Source: Lentzea kentuckyensis (GTDB taxonomy: Bacteria > Actinomycetota > Actinomycetes > Mycobacteriales > Pseudonocardiaceae). From it: a stretch of 42,007 bases of DNA. Below are positions 23,552-30,925 of the stretch, one piece after another (the first letter of the stretch is position 1; each line of letters opens with the position of its first letter). Made by a program: the position numbers and the translations under genes. The notes beneath the pieces are model-generated. The model saw only the letters and a program-made list of their open reading frames with translations, was not told the DNA's origin and searched no databases. The stretch is from contig NZ_MUYM01000080.1 of assembly GCF_002150765.1 (NCBI RefSeq), positions 1-42,007 of the forward strand, given 5' to 3'.

Positions 23552-24382
23552 ATGCGGACGTTCAGCCAGGTCGACGTGTTCACCGACGAGTTCACGAAGG
23601 GCAACGCGCTCGCGGTCGTGCACGACGCGGAGGGCCTGACGACCGAGGAGATGGCGGCGTTCGCGAACTGGACGAACCTGGCCGAGACCACGTTCCTGCT
23701 CCCTCCCGAGAACCCGGCCGCCGACTACCGGGTGCGGATCTTCACGGTGAGCCGCGAGCTGCCGTTCGCGGGACATCCGACACTCGGGTCGGCGTCCGCG
23801 TGGCTCGCGGCCGGACACACCCCGCGCGATCCCGGCCGGCTGGTGCAGGAGTGCGGGGCGGGGCTCGTGGAGGTGCGCCGCGACGGCTCGCGGCTGGCGT
23901 TCGCCGCGCCGCCGCTGGTGCGCGGCGGTCCGGTCGAGGACCACACCGCCCTGGCCGCGGCGCTGGCGATCACGCCGGAGGAGATCGCCGGCGCGCAGTG
24001 GGCCGACAACGGGCCCGGCTGGGTCGCGGTGCTGCTGCACTCCGCCGAGGCGGTGCTGGCGGTGCGGCCCGACTACACGCGGTTCGGCGAGTTCACCGGA
24101 GTGGGCGTGGTGGGGCCGCACCGGGACGGCGGTGACGCCGCGTTCGAGGTGCGGGCGTTCATCGACGAGGGCAGCCGGTACGAGGAGGACCCGGTGACGG
24201 GCAGCGTCAACGCCGCGATCGCCCAGTGGCTCATCCCCGCCGGCATCGCCCAGCCGCGCTACGTCGCCGCGCAGGGCACCACGTTCGGCCGCCGCGGGCG
24301 AATCCACGTCGAACAGGTCGGCGGACGGATCTGGGTGGGCGGGAACACGATCGTCGGCATCACCGGCCAGGTGGCCCTCTGA
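23552..24382 (+). CDS. PhzF family isomerase/epimerase-fold protein
   Basis: A 276-aa protein of the PhzF/diaminopimelate-epimerase fold. The catalytic Glu45 lies in TNLAETTFLL. FAGHPTLGSA (GHPT) and EEDPVTGSVNAAIAQWL match both halves of the family. In phenazine makers PhzF isomerises dihydro-3-hydroxyanthranilate, but most relatives have no known substrate and no other phz gene is nearby. It follows the monooxygenase by 9 bases, with no clear ribosome site, and is probably co-expressed. Confidence 0.9.
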   Translation: MRTFSQVDVFTDEFTKGNALAVVHDAEGLTTEEMAAFANWTNLAETTFLLPPENPAADYRVRIFTVSRELPFAGHPTLGSASAWLAAGHTPRDPGRLVQECGAGLVEVRRDGSRLAFAAPPLVRGGPVEDHTALAAALAITPEEIAGAQWADNGPGWVAVLLHSAEAVLAVRPDYTRFGEFTGVGVVGPHRDGGDAAFEVRAFIDEGSRYEEDPVTGSVNAAIAQWLIPAGIAQPRYVAAQGTTFGRRGRIHVEQVGGRIWVGGNTIVGITGQVAL

Positions 24383-24447
24383 GCTGTACCCACCGCACGG
24401 GTTTTCAAACGTTGTTCTTGATCGGCTTCGGATGACAGACTCGGTGC

Positions 24448-25902
24448 GTGGTCGCGGTTTCCAACTGGTTGCGGTCGCCGTGCCCCGCACTCGTCGTCGA
24501 CGCCGCCGGTGCTGTGCACGGCATGAACGACGCAGCCAAATCCCTTTTCCCGCAGCAGGTCTCGCTGCCGCGGTGGCAGGACGGCGAGTCCGTGTCCATC
24601 GCGGAGCGCAGCTATGCCACGCACCGGGTCGACAACGAGGACGGCTCGTGCACCTGGTGGTTGCTCGACGACACGGACCTGCGGCTCGAACGGGAGCGGG
24701 CCTCGCTGCTGGCCCGGATGTCCAGTGCCCTCATGACATCGCTCAACCCCGAGCGGTGCATGAACGTCGTGGCCGAGCTCGCCGCCACGCACCTCGCGGA
24801 CGAGGCCGTCATGATCGCGCCGCGGTCGAACCACGGTCACCCCATCACGCGCTGCCTGCGGGGCGGGGTGCCGACGTACGAACTGCAGCACGTCGACGTC
24901 GAGGAGGTCATGGGCCTCAGCGAGGCGTTGCGCGGCTTCCCGCCCGTGCCGTCGCGGTGGATCGACCCGGACGCGGCGCCGGAGTGGCTCGCCAAGGACG
25001 TGGTGTCGATCGTCGTCACGCCGCTGCCCGGTCACGGCGTGCCGGCGGGTGCGCTGATCCTCATGCGGCGGGACAAGCAGTTCACCGAGAACGAGGAGGC
25101 GTTCGCGCGGCTGTTCGCCTCACGTGCGGGCGTGGCGATGTCGGCGGCGCACCTGTTCACCCAGCAGGCCGTGATCACGGAACGGTTGACCAGGGACCTG
25201 TTGCCGCCGTCGCTGCGCCGGTACGAGCGCGTCGAACTCGCCGGTCGTTATCGCGCGGCGGCCGACACCGAACGCGTCGGCGGCGACTTCTACGACGTGC
25301 ACGAACTGCCGGACGACGAACTGTTCGTCGTGCTCGGCGACGTCTGCGGCAAGGGGCTGGACGCCGCCGCGCAGACCGGCAAGGTCCGCACGGCGCTGCA
25401 TGCGCTGCTGCAGGTGGTGACCGACCACGATCGGATGCTGCGCGCCCTCAACCAGGCCTTGCTCACCTCGGACCACTCCCGCTTCGTCACCGCGGTCGTC
25501 GGCACGATCCGCCCGGTCGACGACGGCCTGCGCGTGACGCTCACCTCGGGTGGACACCTGCCGCCGCTGATCGTGCGGGCCGGCGGCGCGGTCGAGGTGG
25601 CCAACACCCGCGGCACGCTCGTCGGAATCCTCCCGGACATCACCACGACCACCGACGAGGTGGTGCTCGCGCCGGGCGACTCGTGCCTGCTCTACACCGA
25701 CGGCATCACCGAGGCCTGCGGCGGCCCGCTGGGCGACGAGGAGTTCGGCGAGGACCGTCTGCGCCGGGCTCTCACCGCGTGCGGCAGCATGCCGGCCGAG
25801 GCACTCGTTGAACACGTGCACATGCTTGCGGCGCAATGGGTCGGCGCCGGTGTCCACGACGACATGGCGGTGCTCGCGATCACCGCTCCGCGCCGGAGGT
25901 GA
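24448..25902 (+). CDS. PAS/GAF-PP2C (SpoIIE-type) serine phosphatase
   Basis: A 484-aa signalling phosphatase. Residues about 1-80 resemble a small PAS-like sensor (PALVVDAAGAVHGMNDAAKS). About 90-240 form a GAF domain. About 255-484 form the PP2C/SpoIIE domain with GGDFYDVHELPDD, VLGDVCGKGLDAAAQT, TSGGHLPPLI and LLYTDGITEACGG, so the metal-binding Asp residues are kept. Such enzymes dephosphorylate STAS anti-anti-sigma proteins in partner-switching cascades. The GTG start at 24448 has no ribosome site; a TTGTTC-N18-CAGACT pair ends 6 bases upstream and could give a leaderless message, with low confidence. The cobalamin-binding protein gene follows after 2 bases, and its product probably controls this phosphatase. 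Confidence 0.9.
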   Translation: MVAVSNWLRSPCPALVVDAAGAVHGMNDAAKSLFPQQVSLPRWQDGESVSIAERSYATHRVDNEDGSCTWWLLDDTDLRLERERASLLARMSSALMTSLNPERCMNVVAELAATHLADEAVMIAPRSNHGHPITRCLRGGVPTYELQHVDVEEVMGLSEALRGFPPVPSRWIDPDAAPEWLAKDVVSIVVTPLPGHGVPAGALILMRRDKQFTENEEAFARLFASRAGVAMSAAHLFTQQAVITERLTRDLLPPSLRRYERVELAGRYRAAADTERVGGDFYDVHELPDDELFVVLGDVCGKGLDAAAQTGKVRTALHALLQVVTDHDRMLRALNQALLTSDHSRFVTAVVGTIRPVDDGLRVTLTSGGHLPPLIVRAGGAVEVANTRGTLVGILPDITTTTDEVVLAPGDSCLLYTDGITEACGGPLGDEEFGEDRLRRALTACGSMPAEALVEHVHMLAAQWVGAGVHDDMAVLAITAPRRR

Positions 25903-25904
25903 CC

Positions 25905-26903
25905 GTGCAGGCCGTCGACTCGTTGTGGGAGGCCGTGCTCGACGGTGACGAGTACCGCGCGACCGGAGTGGTGATCGACGCCGCGGAAGAGCTCGGCCAC
26001 GAGGTCGTGCTGCTCGACGTGGTCAGCGCGGTGCAGCAGCGCGTCGGCCTGGAGTGGGCCGCGAACCGGATCAGCGTCGCGCAGGAGCACGCGATCACCG
26101 CGATCAACGAGCGCGCGGTCACCGCGTTGGCCATCACCCGTCCCCGGCGGGAACCGGTGCACGGGCGCGTGACGGTGGCGTGCGTGGACGGCGAGTGGCA
26201 CGCGTTGCCCGCGCGGTTGCTGGCGGAAGTGCTGTCGCTGCGCGGTTTCGCCGTCGACTACCTGGGAGCGCAGGTGCCGACACCGCACCTGATCACGTAC
26301 CTGCACCGCACCAACCCGGACGTGGTGGCGTTGTCCAGTTCCATCGCCACCCGGCTGCCCTCGGCGCACGCCACGATGACGGCGTGCCAGGCAACGGGCG
26401 TGCCGGTGATGGTGGGCGGGGCGGCGTTCGGCGCGGACGGCACACACGCGCGTCGGTTCGGCGCGAACGCGTGGGCCGCCGACGCCCGGTCCGCCGCGGA
26501 CATGTTGCTGTCACGGACTTTGCCGGTGCCGAGCACACCGCACCAGCCGATCGACGACCTGCCGCACCTCGCCGACCAGGAGTACACGCTGGTCAAGCGC
26601 AGTGCGGGCGAGCTGGTGCGGTCGACGTACCGCGGGTTGGAAAGCCGCGTGCCCGCCATGCGCAACTACAACGACGAACAACGGCACCACACGGCCGAGG
26701 ACCTCGCACACATCGTGGAGTTCCTCGCCACCGCGCTGTACGTGGACGACCACGCGTTGTTCCGCTCGTTCCTGTCGTGGACCGGGGAAGTGCTCAACGC
26801 GCGCGGTGTGCCCGCACAGGTGTTGGAGCCCGCACTGGACCTGCTCGCCACACAGCTGCGGGACTTCCCACGTGCGCAACGGATGCTGGCCCAAGCGGGC
26901 TGA
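25905..26903 (+). CDS. cobalamin-binding sensor protein, CarH-like
   Basis: A 332-aa protein. Residues about 1-80 form the helical cap of B12-binding proteins, with W51-x9-E61-H62 (WAANRISVAQEH), the Wx9EH signature of adenosylcobalamin photoreceptors such as CarH. Residues about 87-205 form the Rossmann B12 domain, with EWHALP giving the probable lower-ligand His99 (ExHxxG with Pro for Gly) and VMVGGAAFG near the nucleotide loop. About 230-332 is an all-helical C-terminal region (EDLAHIVEFLATALY, LFRSFLSWTGEVLNARGVP). The MerR DNA-binding domain of CarH is absent. GTG 25905 is preferred because GGAGG lies 5 bases upstream; GTG 25899 would overlap it. It is coupled to the SpoIIE phosphatase gene, so light- or B12-dependent control of that enzyme is likely but inferred. 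Confidence 0.85.
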   Translation: MQAVDSLWEAVLDGDEYRATGVVIDAAEELGHEVVLLDVVSAVQQRVGLEWAANRISVAQEHAITAINERAVTALAITRPRREPVHGRVTVACVDGEWHALPARLLAEVLSLRGFAVDYLGAQVPTPHLITYLHRTNPDVVALSSSIATRLPSAHATMTACQATGVPVMVGGAAFGADGTHARRFGANAWAADARSAADMLLSRTLPVPSTPHQPIDDLPHLADQEYTLVKRSAGELVRSTYRGLESRVPAMRNYNDEQRHHTAEDLAHIVEFLATALYVDDHALFRSFLSWTGEVLNARGVPAQVLEPALDLLATQLRDFPRAQRMLAQAG

Positions 26904-26907
26904 CCCA

Positions 26908-28047
26908 CTACGGCTTGTCGCTGACCTTGATCTTGCCCTCGATGATCTGGGTCTTGTAGCCCTCGAGGATGCCCTGCAGCTTCGCGTCGATCTTGCCGCC
27001 GGACGTCGCGTACCCGACGCCGTTGACCTTGAGGTCGAACACCTTCGGCAGTGACGCGAGGTCGTTCTTCGCGGCAGCACGGAAGAAGTCGAACACGGCG
27101 ACGTCGACCCGCTTGAGGCTGGACGCGACGATGACGTCCCTGTTGGCCGCGAGCGCAGGCTGGTTGTACTGGTCGGCGTCACAGCCGATCGCCAGCACAC
27201 CGGCCTGCTTCACCGCGGCGAACACGCCGATGCCGGACGCGCCCGCGGCGGGGTAGACGACGTCCGCGCCCTTGTCGATCAGACCCTTGGCGGCCTCCTG
27301 GCCCTTCGGCGGGTCCTGGAAACCGGTGAAGTCACCGGCCGGGGTGATGTACTTCTTGTCGACCTGGATCTTCGGCGCCGCGGCCTTCGCGCCCTGGACG
27401 TAGCCCGCCTCGAACTTCTGGATCAGCGGGATGTCCACGCCACCCACGAAACCGACGTGGCACTTCTTGCTCTGGTACGCGGCCACGACACCGGCCAGGA
27501 ACGAGCCCTCCTGCTCGGCGAACACCAGCGGCGTGACGTTGGCCGCGCCCTCGACGGCGGAGTCGACCAGGCCGAACTTGACGTTCGGGAACTCCGGCGC
27601 GACGACCTTCAGCGACTCGGTGTAGGCGAAACCGACGCCGACGATCGGGTTGAAGCCCTCGGACGCGAGCTGGCGCAACCGGGTCTGCTTGGCCGCCTCG
27701 TCCTCGTTCGGCGCCGCGGAGAGCTCGCGGGTGTTCTCCTTCTTGACGCCCATCTCCTTGATCGCCTGGTCGAACCCGGCGGCGGCGAGGTCGTTGAACG
27801 ACGCGTCACCACGGCCACCGATGTCGTAGGCCAGGCCGATCTTCAGCGCGCTGCCGTCGACCTTGTCACTGGTGGCGGTACTGGTGGTCGTGGCGGCGGG
27901 CGCACTGGGCGCCGTCGCGAACTCGCACCCGGCACCGGCGGCGTTGGTCGGGGCGGTGTTGCCGGAGTCTTTCGCACAAGCGCTTACCACCATGAGGCTG
28001 GTCAGCGCGATCGCGGCAACAGCGGTGCCACGCATACGACGGCGCAC
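26908..28047 (-). CDS. BMP family (PnrA-like) ABC transporter lipoprotein
   Basis: A 379-aa substrate-binding lipoprotein of the basic-membrane-protein family, whose studied members bind purine nucleosides. Signal: TSLMVVSACAK with a lipobox Cys. A Ser/Thr/Ala-rich linker (APAATTTSTATSD) follows. The core motifs are ALKIGLAYDIGGRGDASFNDLA, IVGVGFAYTESLKVVAPEFPNVKFGLVDS (shown in parts) and KGADVVYPAAGASGIGVF. GTG 28047 follows GGGGAGGAGACGAGCC; ATG 28035 is the alternative. No permease or ATPase gene adjoins it, so it may feed a transporter encoded elsewhere. Its stop is 4 bases from the stop of the convergent cobalamin-protein gene. Confidence 0.92.
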   Translation of the reverse strand: MRRRMRGTAVAAIALTSLMVVSACAKDSGNTAPTNAAGAGCEFATAPSAPAATTTSTATSDKVDGSALKIGLAYDIGGRGDASFNDLAAAGFDQAIKEMGVKKENTRELSAAPNEDEAAKQTRLRQLASEGFNPIVGVGFAYTESLKVVAPEFPNVKFGLVDSAVEGAANVTPLVFAEQEGSFLAGVVAAYQSKKCHVGFVGGVDIPLIQKFEAGYVQGAKAAAPKIQVDKKYITPAGDFTGFQDPPKGQEAAKGLIDKGADVVYPAAGASGIGVFAAVKQAGVLAIGCDADQYNQPALAANRDVIVASSLKRVDVAVFDFFRAAAKNDLASLPKVFDLKVNGVGYATSGGKIDAKLQGILEGYKTQIIEGKIKVSDKP

Positions 28048-28120
28048 GGCTCGTCTCCTCCCCTAGGGCTTTGTGCGCGGACGGTACCTCTCGCCGTCAC
28101 CGATTTGATCGAGGGTTCAA

Positions 28121-28789
28121 CTACTGGGAACTGATGCTCGCGACCAGGTTGATCGTCGTGGCCAGCACACCGGTGCCGAAGAGATACGACAGCAACGCGT
28201 GCTTGAGCGCCGTACGCCGCATCTCACGCCCGGACAGGCTGGTGTCGGACACCTGGAACGTCATGCCGATGCTGAACGCGACGTACGCGAAGTCGCCGTA
28301 GTCCGGAGGTTCCTCCTGGTTGAAGTCAACGCCGCCGTCCGCGCCGTAGTAGTAGAGGCGGGCATAGCGCAACGTGAAGATGGTGTGCACGACCGTCCAC
28401 GACAACACCACCGACAACAGACCGAGTCCCACGCGCAGGAGTTCGGGGAAGCCGGTGGTGTGCGCGGCGCGGGCCAGCACGAAGCCCACCGACACGAGGC
28501 TCGCGATGGCGGCCACGAGCAGCAGCACCTCGGCGACCCGGCGGGTGGGGTCGTTGCGGACGGCGTGCCGCGCGGTCTCCTCCGCGTCCATCGGCCAGAT
28601 CACCAGCCACGCCCGAACCAGGTACACGAGCGTGGCGACGTCCCACCCGACCAGCGGGCCGAACTCCGCGTGCCCGAGGAGCGTGACGGCCAGCCCGCTG
28701 ACGACGCCCGCGGCGATGGCGATCACGACCTTCGTCCGGGCCAGGACGAAGGTGTCGGGCACCGGGCGGGACGGAAGATCATCCGACAT
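28121..28789 (-). CDS. DUF1345 family membrane protein
   Basis: A protein of about 222 aa with about five membrane segments (VVIAIAAGVVSGLAVTLLG, VAEVLLLVAAIASLVSVGFVL, LGLLSVVLSWTVVHTIFTLRY, LLSYLFGTGVLATTINLVA). The loop PPDYGDFAYVAFSIGMTFQVSD is the DUF1345 hallmark. Function unknown. I chose ATG 28789. A GTG at 28810 overlaps the stop of the STAS gene (GTGA) and would couple the genes, so it remains a fair alternative adding 7 residues. It is last in a probable operon DsbA-STAS-DUF1345. Confidence 0.85.
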   Translation of the reverse strand: MSDDLPSRPVPDTFVLARTKVVIAIAAGVVSGLAVTLLGHAEFGPLVGWDVATLVYLVRAWLVIWPMDAEETARHAVRNDPTRRVAEVLLLVAAIASLVSVGFVLARAAHTTGFPELLRVGLGLLSVVLSWTVVHTIFTLRYARLYYYGADGGVDFNQEEPPDYGDFAYVAFSIGMTFQVSDTSLSGREMRRTALKHALLSYLFGTGVLATTINLVASISSQ

Positions 28790-28806
28790 GACCGGCGAAC
28801 CTACTC

Positions 28807-29151
28807 TCACCTGCCGATGAGCGCCTCTGGCAGGCTGAAGTACAGCTCCAGCGTCTCGTTCAGGGTGGTGGCCTTCAGCGCCCGCAGGACACTTCCCGCG
28901 GGAGACACCAGCCGCAACGGCGTGCCGCGGTCCTCACCGAGCAGGTGGTACTCCACGAGCACCGAGAGCCCTGACGACGCGAAGAACGCGACCTTGCTGA
29001 GGTCCAGCACCACCGGGAGCCCGGCGTCGAACGCCGCGGCCAGCTCGTCGCGCAACAAACCCGCCGAGTAGGAGTCGACCTCGCCCTCCGCACGGAGCAC
29101 GACGGCGGCCTCGAGTTGCTCGGAGTCCACCTTCAACAGCTCGGCTTCCAC
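28807..29151 (-). CDS. STAS-domain anti-sigma factor antagonist
   Basis: A 114-aa single STAS domain. VVLDLSKVAFFASSGLSVLVEY holds the phospho-acceptor region: the Ser before GL matches the serine phosphorylated in SpoIIAA/RsbV. Such proteins free a sigma factor when unphosphorylated, after a PP2C phosphatase acts. GTG 29151 follows GGGAGGCGTGAG (a strong site); the longer frame to 29208 lies inside the DsbA gene. One base separates it from the DsbA stop. A SpoIIE phosphatase gene lies about 3 kb away at 24448, but a link between them is only a guess. Confidence 0.9.
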   Translation of the reverse strand: MEAELLKVDSEQLEAAVVLRAEGEVDSYSAGLLRDELAAAFDAGLPVVLDLSKVAFFASSGLSVLVEYHLLGEDRGTPLRLVSPAGSVLRALKATTLNETLELYFSLPEALIGR

Positions 29152-29152
29152 C

Positions 29153-29770
29153 TCACGCCTCCCAGGCTTGTTTGAGCACTTTCTCGAACAACTCGGCCGG
29201 CTGCGCACCGGCGACGGCGAGACGGTTGTCTAGGGCCACGAACGGAACGCCGGTGACGCCGAGGTCACGAGCACGCTGCTCGTCCGCGCGCACCTCGTCG
29301 GCGTACACCGCGGGATCGTCGAGCACGGCCTTCACGTCGATGGGATCGAGCCCGGCCTCGACGGCGATCTCCGTCAGCGACTCGGCGGTGAACAGCGAGC
29401 GCGCCTCGGCGAAGTTGGCGTGCAGCACGGCGTCGAGCACCTCCGCCTGGAGGCCGCGCTCGTGTGCCAGCCGCAGCAGCCGGTGGACGTCGAAGGTGTT
29501 GCCCACCTCACGGTCCAGCCGGTAGCCGAGGCCCTCGTCACGCGCGAGCTGCGCGACGGAGTTCTCCATCTCGCCGGCCCGCGGACCGAACTTGGCGGCG
29601 AGCATCTCCTGCACCGGCTCGACGGTGGTTCTGCCCGGATCCAGCTCGAAGGCGCGGTGCACCACGGTGATCTCGGCGCGGTGCTCGAACCCGGCCAACG
29701 CCTTGTCGAAGCGCGCCTTGCCGATGTAGCACCACGGGCAGATGACGTCAGCCCAGAACTCGACCTGCAT
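29153..29770 (-). CDS. DsbA family oxidoreductase (FrnE-like)
   Basis: A 205-aa thioredoxin-fold protein with CPWC in the first 15 residues (FWADVICPWCYIGK), a central helical insert, and the cis-Pro loop GVTGVPFVALDNRLAVAGAQP. It lacks a signal peptide, so it acts in the cytoplasm as a 2-hydroxychromene-isomerase/FrnE-like thiol oxidoreductase. It starts the minus-strand operon with the STAS and DUF1345 genes and is divergent from the Zur-box-controlled pair, 66 bases away. The Zur-like box lies in that gap and could also affect this gene. Confidence 0.92.
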   Translation of the reverse strand: MQVEFWADVICPWCYIGKARFDKALAGFEHRAEITVVHRAFELDPGRTTVEPVQEMLAAKFGPRAGEMENSVAQLARDEGLGYRLDREVGNTFDVHRLLRLAHERGLQAEVLDAVLHANFAEARSLFTAESLTEIAVEAGLDPIDVKAVLDDPAVYADEVRADEQRARDLGVTGVPFVALDNRLAVAGAQPAELFEKVLKQAWEA

Positions 29771-29804
29771 CGTTGGATCATCTCATGCCCCGGACTGCCC
29801 CAGA

Positions 29805-29817
29805 AACGATAATCGTT
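29805..29817. promoter_or_regulatory. Zur-like box
   Basis: AACGATAATCGTT is a perfect 13-bp palindrome around one A, 19 bases before the start of the first COG0523 gene. Actinobacterial Zur sites have an AT-rich centre with ATnAT between inverted arms, and COG0523 genes are classic Zur targets. Zinc-dependent repression is therefore likely; the assignment rests on pattern and context. Confidence 0.65.
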
Positions 29818-29823
29818 GTCATG

Positions 29824-29829
29824 TAGGCT
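29824..29829 (+). promoter_or_regulatory. candidate -10 box of the COG0523 operon
   Basis: TAGGCT fits TAnnnT and lies 7 bases before the ATG at 29837, with no ribosome site between, suggesting a leaderless mRNA. The Zur-like box sits in the -35/spacer region just upstream, ideal for repression. Confidence 0.5.
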
Positions 29830-29836
29830 CCGGCCC

Positions 29837-30925
29837 ATGGCAGCACGGGTCGTATTGGTAGCCGGGTTCACCCACCACGACGTGGGCGATGAGTTCTGGC
29901 GCGCGTCACCGGAGTCGGTGCTGGTCAGGCACGACCTCAGCGGTCTGGCCGACGGCGTTGTGCGGCGTTGGGTGGACGGCCGCCTAACCGTGCTGGAGCT
30001 CGCGCACGGCTGTGTGTCATGCACGCTGCGCCTCGACCTCATTCCCCTGCTCGAACAGCTCGACGGTCCGGTGATCGTGCACCTGGACCCGGTGCTCGAA
30101 CCGGAGGCCGTCTGCTTCGCACTGAGCGAGACCGAAGCCGAGGTCGAAGCCGTCGTCACGGTGATCGACAGCGCGACCTGGCTGACCGACGCGACCGGCA
30201 CCGACACGCTCGCGGACCGGGGCATGCGGGCGGCCGACGACGACGAGCGGACGGTGGCACAGGTCGTGGTCGGGCAGGCGGAGTTCGCCGACGCGCTGGT
30301 GCTGACCGGTCCCGCCGACCCGACGCTGGTGGCGGTGCTCGACCGCCTGGCCCCGCGCGCACCCCGCCGGCAACTGGACTCACTGGACGCCGGCGCGCTG
30401 CTCGGCTCGATCCCGCCGGCCGCCCGACGCGGCGAGGTAGACGACGGCTTCGGATCGTTGCTGTACGGACAGCCACCGCTGGAACCGGCGCACGGCGTGT
30501 CCGTCGTCCACTTCACCGAACGGCGCCCGTTCCACCCCATGCGGTTGCACGACGCCATCGACGTGCTGCTCGACGGCGTGGTGCGCGCGCGTGGCCGTGT
30601 GTGGCTGGCGAGCCAACCCGACGTGGCGCTGTGGCTGGAATCCGCGGGCGGCGGGTTGCGCGTGGGCAACCTCGGCCCCTGGCTGGCGGCGACCGACGAC
30701 TGGGCGGAAGCAGATGACGACCGGCGCGCGGTCGCGTCGCTGCGGTGGGACCCGTACTACGGCGACCGCGACCAGGAGATCGTCGTGATCACCAGGTCCG
30801 CCTCCCCCGCGGAGATCACCGCGGCACTGCGTTCGGCCCTGGTCACCGACGAGGAGCTCGCACTGATCGCCGAACTCGACTTCGCCGACCCGTTCGCCGA
30901 CTGGCACGAGGAAATGGAACTGTAG
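29837..30925 (+). CDS. mrf: COG0523-like protein with lost P-loop, probable Mrf-type hibernation factor recruiter
   Basis: A 362-aa CobW/COG0523 relative. The position of the usual GFLGAGKTT P-loop reads VAGFTHHDVGDEFW, so GTP binding is probably lost. The metal motif is changed from CxCC to HGCVSCTLRLDL, followed by VIVHLDPVLEPEAVCFAL. The C-terminal CobW domain is kept (ERRPFHPMRLHDAIDVLLDG and WLASQPDVALWLES). This pattern matches my recollection of mycobacterial Mrf, which under zinc starvation recruits the hibernation factor Mpy to ribosomes carrying zinc-free proteins. A Zur-like box sits directly upstream. The gene symbol is a family inference. It is followed with no gap by an intact COG0523 GTPase. 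Confidence 0.75.
   Translation: MAARVVLVAGFTHHDVGDEFWRASPESVLVRHDLSGLADGVVRRWVDGRLTVLELAHGCVSCTLRLDLIPLLEQLDGPVIVHLDPVLEPEAVCFALSETEAEVEAVVTVIDSATWLTDATGTDTLADRGMRAADDDERTVAQVVVGQAEFADALVLTGPADPTLVAVLDRLAPRAPRRQLDSLDAGALLGSIPPAARRGEVDDGFGSLLYGQPPLEPAHGVSVVHFTERRPFHPMRLHDAIDVLLDGVVRARGRVWLASQPDVALWLESAGGGLRVGNLGPWLAATDDWAEADDDRRAVASLRWDPYYGDRDQEIVVITRSASPAEITAALRSALVTDEELALIAELDFADPFADWHEEMEL

Noticed and set aside
22379..24490. 703-codon open frame on the minus strand
   Set aside because: Antisense to the monooxygenase and PhzF genes, both of which have clear family motifs.
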